In this document: positions 55,247 through 64,000 of the stretch, one piece after another
Layout of the letters: each line of letters starts with the position of its first letter
Numbering within the stretch: position 1 is the stretch's first letter
Source of the DNA: Azolla caroliniana
Lineage: Eukaryota > Polypodiophyta
Assembly: GCA_043228905.1 (NCBI GenBank)
Contig: JBHGNT010000017.1
Location: forward strand, 6,014,001 to 6,078,000
Length of the DNA: 64,000 bases
Direction of reading: 5' to 3'
Program-made: the position numbers and the translations under genes
Notes under the pieces: generated by a model
Seen by the model: the letters and a program-made list of their open reading frames with translations, nothing else
Told to the model about the DNA's origin: nothing
Databases searched by the model: none

Positions 55247-55927
55247 TTGCTTCTGTTTCGGTTGGTAAGACTCGGTTTGGAGTTGACTACGAACCTTAGT
55301 GGGGTGCAGCCGGTCGGCTCACCCGATATCGTTCTAGTCGGTTTTGAACCTGAGTCAGTTTGGTTTCGGATACTTGTTGCTGAACTTGCTCGGAGTGACT
55401 CCGGTAACTTGAGGGACAGAACCGGTTGGTCTTCCCGAATGTTGCCGAGTCGGAGTGAGCCCGGTTAGCTTCCGATTGTACGCCAAATACCGATTACACA
55501 AAACCGATTTTTTGGGCCGATTCTGCTTCGGATGATTGCAGCGATGAGAGGGACCGATCCAACTGATCCTCCCGAATGTTGATAAGCCGAGTGAAGCACG
55601 AAGTGGTTGTTTCCAGGAGACCAATCTGCAGCGGGTGGTTACAACAAGCGGGTGAATAGCGTCCGGTGACCTATTCGTATGTTGTTTAGCCGAATGAAGC
55701 ACGATTGGGTCGGTTGTTGCTCAGGGAGCTCCCCTCAAGCGGTTACAATCATAGGAACAGAGTACAATAGACTGACTTACTCCAATTTGTGATTTAACAC
55801 AGTGAGATGCGAGCTTTTTGTTTTTCTTGTCCCTTCTTTGTTCTTCAAAGAAAATGAAAACAGAATGTTGTGTTGTGCGATGACGGCCGGCAGCGGGTTG
55901 AAGAACCTCCAATGCTCTGATACCAAA

Positions 55928-56013
55928 TGTTGGGGACAAGGCCGTCAATGCGGAAGTGCAAGCAACATTCGTGATGAAGAAGAAACTGTGTATGCATGAG
56001 CAAGATAGACATA

Positions 56014-56049
<36 letters not shown>

Positions 56050-56240
56050 CACAAAGGGAACGTTATATTCCAATAGCAATAGTTACAAATTACAACCAAC
56101 CTGCACTAAAGGTTACAAAGTCACTTTATATAGTGACTATCCTAGGGCAACTGCCCTTTATGCTATTTACAGAAATAGCCCAAACTTGGGCTATCCAAAG
56201 GGACAGTGTGAATACGGCCATTATACACTCGTATTCGACA
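55928..56240 (-). repeat. 5' LTR of copia G
   Basis: 313 bp, TG...CA. Differs from its partner by several substitutions, GA-run length and a 3-bp insertion (AAGAAGAAA against AAGAAC). Confidence 0.93.
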
Positions 56241-57960
56241 CACTTGGCTTATGGAAGAGTACAATACATCAACGAGGCGATTCATTCATTAGGAATTTCT
56301 ATTTATACTTATATAGAGGAAGTAGACTTCCATGTAATGAATCTTTGTACCACTAATGTAATACTAGGTTATCCTTGGTTTTTTAATAAAAATTCTTCTT
56401 TATCTATTGATTGGGTTCATCATTCAATTACTTTTTTACTAAATGATTGTACTCATTTTATTCAATGTGTTAAAAAACAATCTCTTTCGATTGTTTCCTC
56501 GCCATCAATATTTGAGTTGTCTTGTTCTACTTTATTTTATTGTGTACTTGATCTGGACATTCACGTTTACAATATTGATAATGTCTTGGGTCAATTATCA
56601 TATTTTGAACAACAACAACTCGATGAAATCTTAAATGATTTTCGTGATGTTTTTCCGAGTGAACTACCACATGGGTTACCTCCTAAATGTAATATAGACC
56701 ATCCTATAGATATTGTACCTGGTATTGCACCAATAAGTATACCTCCTTATCGCTTAAGTCAATCCGAAGAGGATGAGTTATCTAAGCAACTCAAGGACTA
56801 TTTACGAATGGGTTATATACGTTATAGTAAATCTCCATGGGGTGCACCTGTTCTCTTGGTAAAAAAGAAAGAGGGCACATGGCGTATGTGTATTAATTAC
56901 TGATGCCTGAATAAAGTGACGATAAAAAATTCATATCCATTGCCCTGAGCTGACGATCTAATTGACCGTCTCCAGGGAGCTCGGTATTTTACGAAACTTG
57001 ATCTTTGTACGGGCTACCATCAAATTCGTATAAGTGAGGACGATGTTCCTAAAACGACATTTTGTACGCACTATGTCCATTATGAGTTTTTGGTTATGCC
57101 TTTTGGTTTGACCAATGGTCCGACCACATTTCAACAAGAAAGGAATGACATTTTCTGAGAACAACTTGGAAAATTTGTCGTTATTTTTTTGGATGATATT
57201 TTAGTTTATAGTCATACATTAGAAGAACATGCTAAACATGTCCGCTTTTGTTTTACAAACATTGCACGACAAGCAATTGTACTCGAAGATCTCAAAATGC
57301 GAGTTCTTCAAGAAATCAATTACTTATCTTGGACATATCATAACCGAACGAGGAGTTGAAATTGATCCTTCTCGCATCGACAAAGTCAAACTTTGGCCCA
57401 CTCTTCGGAATATTCGAGAAGGTCGACCATTCCTTGGTTTTGTCGGGTTTTTGTGAAAATCCCTTCGTAATTACTCCCAATTGACGACGTTGTTTACTGA
57501 TCTTCTATAAGGTCAAACACGTAAGTCTACAAAACCTATTGTGTGGAAGGCTACACTAGAGCTCGCCTTTAAGGAACTCAAGGACCTGGTGTGCAAGGCT
57601 CCTTTGCTTCTTTTACCTGATCCTTCAAAACCTTTTGAAGTTGAAACCGATGCAAGCGATTATGCTATAGGTGTTGTCTTATATCAAGATGGTAAACCAA
57701 TAGCATTCGAGAGTAAGAAACTTGATTCTGTTCAATGTCGGTATACGGTTCAAGAAAAGGAATTATTTGCAGTTATATATGTGCTCAAAACATGGCGCCA
57801 TTATCTTTATTGAAATCGTTTTGTGGTAACTATAGACCACGAGTCCTTGAAATATTTTTGTGACCAACAAGACCTGAAAGGTCATAAGGCACGATGGGCT
57901 GATCTCATCCAGGACTTTGATTTTTCCATACGATAGGGGTCGAAGCACGCTACGATGTAC
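56241..57960 (+). pseudogene. gypsy F protease-RT-RNase H
   Basis: Plus-strand pol resuming after copia G. A retropepsin-like end, VILGYPWFFNKNSSLSIDW, is followed by a linker and [78 protein letters not shown] and the active site VIFLDDILVYSHT (about 57,181). RNase H has ETDASDYAIGVVLYQDGKPI and YTVQEKELFAVIYVLKTWRH. Stops at about 56,901, 56,947, 57,157, 57,455, 57,508 and 57,812. The element fades out near 57,960, and no integrase or 3' LTR is seen. Confidence 0.92.
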
Positions 57961-58997
57961 CAAAAAAGTACTGTTTTTGGCAAAAAAAAACACGAGTACT
58001 ATTAGTAGTAAGTGATTAAAATAATAATAATAATAATAATAAATAATTAAAATCTTTTTAGGGAGTGGTGTATGTTGCATTAAAGTCAGGGAATGGGTGG
58101 GGGGACAGTTGCTGCGTATTCAAGATTGTTTTGGGGGATATTTCCCCCTCATGTTTAATTTAGGACGCCACATTAAATCCTTTTGGCGCTTCTCCTAGGT
58201 GTCTCCTCTTCCGCCTTCCAATTAAGACAACGCAGGTCTTCACAATGCACTCAGGTCTTCTGCATTCCAACTCAGGTCTTCACAGTGCACTCGAAATATT
58301 GTTTTGCTGTTCTCTGCATCACTCGTCTTCCCCATCTTCTCCTTCCATCGGTATGTCTTCTCCATCTTCTCTTTCACTCGGTATGTCTACGCCTATTTCT
58401 ATAAAATGGATATTTCTATACAGTACTGTTATTTGTATATGTGTGTATTCTCACTTCCCTCATACTGTTATTATTTAGTAAGTTGTGGTCTACAATCTCT
58501 TTAATCTAAAATTTAGGATTGGTTTATGTTGAACAAATTAGTGTGTCGTCATGATTATGATTGTCATTGTCATCTCCATCATACTTTGATCATTACTCAT
58601 TATTATTTGTATTATTACTTTGATAATTTTGTTATTATTTAGTAAGTCGTGGCAACTTACTAAAAAGACTTTTGAATAGCTCTCATTCTCTTGTTCATTG
58701 TTCCTAGCTACAACACCTACAACCTAAGTTTTATATTAGCCTAATTTTATGGTCAAACAAGTAATTTAAAGGGGTCAAACAACAACTTAATTGATGCAAT
58801 TATTTCTTAAAAGAATTGTTTTGGAAAAGGAATATATGACGGTGGCAAACTCTCAAATGTTTATCCGATTTCCAGTTGATGTTTATGCTATTAACTATGT
58901 TTATTTTACGATGTATTAAGCACTTATTCTGATTAATTAGGTGTTGAAATAACAAGAAATTAGGTGCTGGAATATATGAGAGTGACAATGGTCGTCG
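57961..58997. other. Region upstream of the transposase-like gene
   Basis: Holds an (AAT)n run at about 58,018-58,045 and three copies of CTCAGGTCTTC (about 58,229-58,284). A duplicated ATCTTCTCCTTCCATCGGTATG / CTTTCACTCGGTATG segment lies at about 58,335-58,385. No terminal inverted repeat was identified. It might include an untranslated exon of the gene that follows. Confidence 0.45.
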
Positions 58998-61900
58998 ATG
59001 AGGAGAGTGAGGTGTCCCTTAGCAAATTCTATGTTTGAGAGGAGCAAGAGACAGGTGGTTCTTCACATAGTCCGTTATTTACTACAAGTAATTGAGAGAT
59101 TTAGCTTGGAGGATCGTAGGGATATTATCTCTAGAGTGTTGCACCATCAACTTTTAAATGAAGACATGGAGAATATTAAGTTTAGGAACCAATGTGTTTC
59201 AGAGGAAATTGTAGAGTGTATGAAGTCATCCCTACACTTAGTGAAAGGGGTAGAGAGCATAGATAAGCTTGGTGCAAAGAGAGCAGCCCTTCACATGGTT
59301 GTAAATGGTACACCGAAAAAAAAATTTAATGATACTAAAGTTGCCTTAGCACTTGGTATCCAAAGAAGGAACTTGAGGAAGCATCGGACAAATATACAAT
59401 CAAATCAATTTAAGTGGTTGGGGTTAGGCCGTAGACGACGATGTGATGCATTGTCCCATGAGATTATTGAGGAAGAGGGTTCCTTTTGGGCAAAAAATAC
59501 ACGTGTCTCACCAAATAAAAAAGATGTATGTAGACAACATATAAGTCGGGGTAGGTACCAGATTCACCCAAGACACTTCTTGGAGATGACTGAGGTAATT
59601 CAATTTTTTATCTATTTGGTTTTAAATATTTTGTTGTTTACTAAATGCTTCTATTAATGCTACCTATTTATTGAGTGATGTAGGCTGAATTGTTCATGAA
59701 CTTCAAAGACCAACATCCTAGCATCAATCTTGGATTTCGCAAGTTCCAAGGTTTGAAAGCATTTTTTGTTAGAAAGTTAAAGGAGAGGAACACATGTTGT
59801 TGTGTGTACCACATTAAAATGGACATGTTAAGGCTTGGCGTGAATAGTATGCGTACTGATTCTAAGGGTATACACGGGGATGGGTGTGTTTGCACTTGTG
59901 AGGTATGTAGACCAAATGGGAGTGGTAATAGATGTAATGCACGAAACATGACTTATGCAACAGTTTCTGAGTTATGGAGGTCTTTTGTTTGTGAAAAACA
60001 ACCATCATTTGAGTGGCATAATCGTACATGTCTTGTTAGAACATGTAAGGTTTGCCCACAACCGTTATTTTGTAGACAGGAGGTTGACGTGGATAACTAT
60101 CATATTGTGAAATGGAAATATTTAGAGTATGTGACAGAAAATATAGGTAACAGTCTCGTTAGTAAGCATATCAAGGAAGTATATAAGGAGACATGTGTTG
60201 CTACCCTTGTCTCAGAGTTTAAGAAGCAACTCGGGGAGTTCATTCCACATAACTTTAGGAGTTATTGGCAAAATTCACAGTTCAAGGAATGTATAAATAA
60301 CTTACCATCGGATGTTATGGTATCTGTTATTGACTTTGCAGAGAACTATACCTTTAAAGTTCAAAATGAGGTTCAGTCAATGCATTGGTACAATGACCAA
60401 TGTACATTACTTGTACATATTTGCTACTGGAGAAAAGACAGTGAGTTACATAAGAAATCAATATTCTATATTTCAGATGATAAAAAGCATGATACACTAT
60501 TTGTTCAACATTGTTTTAAGCTTCACCACACAGATTTATTGTCCTTGGGTGTTAACTTTTATCGCCATTGGGTCTGGTCTGATGGTGCTGCCTCGCAATT
60601 TAAGGCGGCTCGGTCCTTCTACTTCATTGCAAGGCAAGGAAATAATCCATATGTTTGGTACTTATAACTGGAAGTCTATTTTGATAATACTTCATAATAC
60701 TTCATCTATTGCTTGAGTTTCCTACCAATACAAATATTATATGAATAGACATAAAAAATGTTTGTATAAAATACAATTAGTAATTCTCCTACTACATGCA
60801 CCAGTACTGTCTTGAAATGTTTGTATTAATTATGGTGTAAGTCTTGTATGTATGGTTCAAAGCCTTGAAAAGTATCCTTATTTTACAACTTAGTAGTATC
60901 ATCCCACATGCACAAGTATTGACTACGGTTCAACGCCTTGTAAAGTACCCTTATTTTACAACTTAGTACTATCATCCCACATGCACAAGTATTGACTATG
61001 TTTTACAATTTAGTACTCAGATCTCGCATGCACAAGTACTAATTGATAACTTTGTCGTGTCATCCCGCAAGCAGGAGTACTAATTTGTAACTTAGCACTG
61101 TCCTCTATCGTGCATTAGTACTAATGAATAACTTAGTACTATCTTCTTTCGGTCATTACTACTAATTTATAATTTTGTTCATTAGTACTAATTAGGATGG
61201 GTCTCTCTAGTGCATTAGTACTAAATAATAACTTAGTACTGTCCAACTTTGTTCATTAACACAAGTTTATAACTTATGATTGTCATGGCCCATTAGTACA
61301 AACATTAGTATACTAATTATTAGCATGAGAACTATCCAACTATGTCCATTACTACTAATTATTAACTTAGTATTGTCCAACTTTGTTCATTGAGACCAAG
61401 TTATAACTTAGGACTGTCCTCTCTCATGCATTAGTACTAACCAATAGCTTAGTACTATCCTCTATTGTTCATTTCTTTTAATTTATAACTTAATACTCTC
61501 CTCTCTCGTTCATTTCTTTTAATTTATAACTTAGTACTGGCCTCTCTTGTGCATTAGTGGAAATTTTGGTTTAAGTCATGTTAAGAGATGTAAGCTCCAA
61601 TAATGCACTAACTTTGTTTGTTGGCTAACTATCATGCATAACACCCAGATACTTCTCATTAACAAACATTAGGATGCAATGGAACTACTTTGGGTCTGGA
61701 CATGGAAAGGGAGAGCATGGTGGTGCGGGGGTTGTGATCAAGCGTGTTCTTACAAGTGAATAGTTGGATAATAAAGGTGCGAAGTTACAAAATGCACATG
61801 ATGTTGTGGAGTGGCTGACATGGAAGATGTCAGATGATGGTAAGAATAGATTGTTTATTGAGGTTGGTGCTAATGAGTTGGATAGGAGTAAATCGTATGG

Positions 61901-62534
61901 TTGTAAAACCCTGAAAGGGACGCGCAAGACCCATTGTGTTTTAGGGTTTAGTCACAAGGACACAACACAATTGTTATTCCATAGTTTATCGTGCTTTTGT
62001 TCCATGTGTTTAGATGAAGCTTGGGATGAATGCACCAATCTATCAATTGTGGAGCCATGGAAGCTACAGAAGCTTGAGATTGAACAATGTGTGGATATCC
62101 AGGAAGACGAACATGCAGACAATATTGTATACTACAACCAATGTGAGGACTTGGCAGTATTATTGGAAGTTGGAGATCATTTTGAAGTGCTCAAATCTCC
62201 TCAAAATGAAGATTTTGAAGACTACTACATTGTGGTGTGCAAGCAAGGAAATACAATATTGGAAGAAGTCGTGAAGGACGGTTGGGGCAACATGTTCAAC
62301 GTTGGTGAGTGTATCGTGTATGGCAACTACTATGCAAAGTTACCACAATGCAAGAACACGTATACATTATTAAAAGATGCACCCATTGTAATAATCTATG
62401 TTGACGCTATTATCGCAATCAAGTTCACTATGAGTCAAGCAAAGCCCAAGGTTAAGGGATACAACACTGTCTACAAGGTCCCCAAAGAGGTTCACGAACA
62501 CATATTGGGGGAGGTCTCCCTCTTTAATGCTTAG
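58998..62534 (+). pseudogene. Transposase-like gene, three exons, one premature stop
   Basis: Exons 58,998-59,594, 59,684-60,657 and 61,673-62,534, joined by GT-AG introns with matching phases (about 810 codons). N-terminal part: NTRVSPNKKDVC and PRHFLEMTEAELFMNFKDQH. Middle: a Cys-rich segment (CVCTCEVC; CLVRTCKVCPQPLFC), then LGEFIPHNFRSYWQNSQFKE. Core motifs: MVSVIDFAENYTFKVQNEVQ (Asp at 60,332), FYISDDKKHDTLF, VWSDGAASQFKAAR (Asp at 60,581), and in exon 3 YFGSGHGKGEHGGAG. This order, DFAENY - SD..KHD - SDG..SQ(F/Y)K - HGKG..DG, is one I know from uncharacterised transposase-like proteins abundant in animal genomes; I cannot name the superfamily with certainty. Here the Asp of the last motif is Gly and a TAG interrupts at 61,761-61,763, so this copy is probably inactive. 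The exon 3 tail (EVGDHFEVLKSPQNEDF...) is of unknown fold. Confidence 0.7.
60835..61560. repeat. TTAGTACTAA-type minisatellite in intron 2 of the transposase-like gene
   Basis: About 14-15 degenerate units of roughly 45-55 bp. Each has TTAGTACT, then a C/T-rich bit such as GTCCTCTCTCGTGCA, then a second TTAGTACTAA and TTATAACTTAG. It accounts for most of the 1-kb intron between 60,658 and 61,672. Confidence 0.85.
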
Positions 62535-63300
62535 AATGGTAAGCACTATTCATATGTAACATTCACATGTCTTGTAAACTCTGGCCTACAAATGAATGGA
62601 AATATATCATCTTTGGTTTTCTTATGAGTTTGCAATGACAAAGCTTTCAATCTCGGTGTTTTGTTTAGATATGTATGAATCTTTTACATAAAGTATATGG
62701 TGAAAAATATCTTTGGTTAGTACTAAAATTGTGTTAAGTGTTTCCTAACATAGAGATATCTAAGATAGGAGTGTTCATTCCACACATGTTTCTAGTGTGT
62801 GGTACACTCATGAGGGTGTGGTACACTAGATGAGGGAATAGATGGAACATGTTAATTGCTAGTACTAATACAATGGTTCGTTCAAGTATACATACCATGT
62901 TATGCCTATAACTCTTTTAGAGTTCATATGTATCAAAGTCAGTACAATGCATTAAAATATAGTACTAATACTGTGCTAAGTGTTTACTAACCTAGACATA
63001 TCCGAGATAGGAGTGTCATATGTGTCCATAACAAGCGTCAATGTGATATGTGTGCATAACAAGTGTCATTCTTACTAAGATGAGACCTCAAATAGTATCA
63101 AATTCACATTCTTAAATATATGTATCAAAGTTAGTACATTGCATATCAAGTTGGTACTAAATTAGTCACTAAGATGAGTACTCAAATAGTATCAACTTAG
63201 AATTCAGGATAAGTAAACCAAAATAGTGTCAAGAAGCAGTTAATCAAAAACTTGCTCATATGGTAATCAATTACAAACAATGATCTAAATACAGAAAACG
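62535..63300. other. Intergenic stretch, nothing recognised
   Basis: AT-rich. A segment with CTAAC.TAGA.ATATC.(A)AGATAGGAGTGT occurs twice (about 62,745 and 62,988), as do AGTACTAATAC words. This suggests a diverged duplication of about 240 bp. No ORF. Confidence 0.5.
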
Positions 63301-63815
63301 TTTTAATTTTTTCTAGATCTTGTAATGCGCCTATTTTTTGTTACACTCTTCTCAGATTTCACACCCTTCTTCTTCTTCTTCATCTTAAAGCCACGAGGTA
63401 GTAGACTACTGAGTGGCAGTTCATCATCGGAGGGGAGGGCCAAGCTTGAGGGAACCTTGTGCTCTATTGCAACTACCTGAGACACACACACTTCCAGGAA
63501 GATCTTGTTGATAGTATTAGCATTAATCTGCTCTTCATGGGTAGAACTGGTGTTCTACAGTAACACAATATTCGTAGTACAAACATGTTCCTCTTCTTGG
63601 GTGGTTGCCATCTTCATTGCAAACTCCTCGTTGATGAAGCTAGACACTTGGTTCTTTGTACAGTCTTGTTCCAAGTGCAGGCTACTTGCGGTGTTTTGGT
63701 AAGACATGTGATTCGTAGTATCACCTTGTTCCTCTTCTTGGGTGGTAGCTACAATCTCCTTAATGATACAATCTTGCCCCATGTTTACGATATTGTTAGT
63801 GTTCTGGACACACAC
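63301..63815 (-). CDS. Hypothetical protein end with basic tail
   Basis: Minus-strand coding-like stretch ending at 63,301 with LLPRGFKMKKKKKGVKSEKS and RRITRSRKN, a strongly basic nuclear-signal-like tail. Upstream (63,555-63,815) a frame reads NMGQDCIIKEIVATTQEEEQ. Two frames (63,303-63,491 and 63,555-63,815) differ in phase or are separated by a stop at about 63,553. The gene may be broken or spliced. I do not recognise the family. It lies tail-to-tail with the transposase-like gene and could be a second protein of the same element. Confidence 0.35.
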
Positions 63816-63991
63816 CTCATTCGTAGCACCACCTGGTTCCTCTTCTTGGATGGTAGCTACAATCTCCTTAATGATACAATCTTACCCCATGTTTACGGTA
63901 CTGTTAGTGTTCTGGACACACACCTTATTCGTAGCACCACCTTGTTCCTCTTCTTAGGTGGTAGCTACACTCTCTTTAATGTTATAGTCAT
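63729..63991. repeat. 108-bp tandem repeats (36-codon units)
   Basis: TTCCTCTTCTTGG begins at 63,729 and 63,837, and TTCCTCTTCTTAG at 63,945: an exact 108-bp period. A diverged copy lies near 63,587. In the minus-strand frame each unit encodes NMGQDCIIKEIVATTQEEEQ plus 16 residues; unit two has TAA in place of Gln. The array continues past the window edge. Confidence 0.92.
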
Positions 63992-64000
63992 GCTCCTCAT

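Larger units (their letters stand above)
50722..56240 (-). mobile_element. Ty1/copia element G, decayed relative of A, inserted in gypsy F
   Basis: 5.5-kb minus-strand copia with LTRs 50,722-51,025 and 55,928-56,240 and a perfect 5-bp duplication CACTT at 50,717-50,721 and 56,241-56,245. Same organisation and primer site (TGGTATCAGAGC) as A. The LTRs differ at several positions and the ORF is broken many times, so it is older than A. Confidence 0.95.

Overview
The window is plant nuclear DNA, mostly retrotransposon sequence. Plant-type Ty1/copia and Ty3/gypsy elements have an initiator-Met primer site or another shared primer site, and there are LINE remnants. The only convincing ordinary genes are a spliced ALIS/CDC50 flippase subunit and a small acidic protein of the SMAP type, both plant-like. 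The sequence does not fix the species. A large-genome vascular plant (fern or gymnosperm as much as angiosperm) fits the nested repeats. All identifications rest on reading motifs; no database search was run.

Region 1 (1-21.8 kb) is a nest of retroelements. A copia fragment (E, minus) runs off the left edge. A plus-strand copia (D) is split at 1,476/18,002 by a minus-strand gypsy (C). C's 3' LTR holds an intact, very young copia (A, 1,826-7,282, with a 1,338-codon gag-pol ORF). C's gag holds a second gypsy (B, 8,080-14,728), which itself carries a 480-bp solo LTR. B has lost its reverse transcriptase active site and RNase H. B's LTRs carry a tRNA-Asp-like sequence on the opposite strand.

Region 2 (21.8-36.4 kb) is lower in GC and is the gene-bearing island. 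It holds decayed gypsy pieces, the SMAP-like gene (28,406-28,714, minus), a decayed LINE and the eight-exon ALIS gene (32,004-35,113, minus). The ALIS gene's first intron has two separate tandem duplications.

Region 3 (36.4-47.8 kb) holds copia scraps, a 5'-truncated LINE (plus) and a nearly complete Tat/Athila-like gypsy (H, 40,087-47,790, minus). H has three zinc knuckles in Gag and an extra ORF after integrase.

Region 4 (47.8-58 kb) has a tandem array of about 104-bp units and a plus-strand gypsy (F) that is cut in two by a second copia (G, 50,722-56,240, minus). G is a decayed relative of A.

Region 5 (58-64 kb) holds the most unusual locus. It is a three-exon gene (58,998-62,534, plus) for a transposase-like protein with DFAENY, SDGAASQFK and HGKG motifs, a pattern I associate mainly with animal genomes. 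It has one in-frame stop, and a TTAGTACTAA minisatellite fills its second intron. A minus-strand ORF with 36-residue repeats runs into the right edge.
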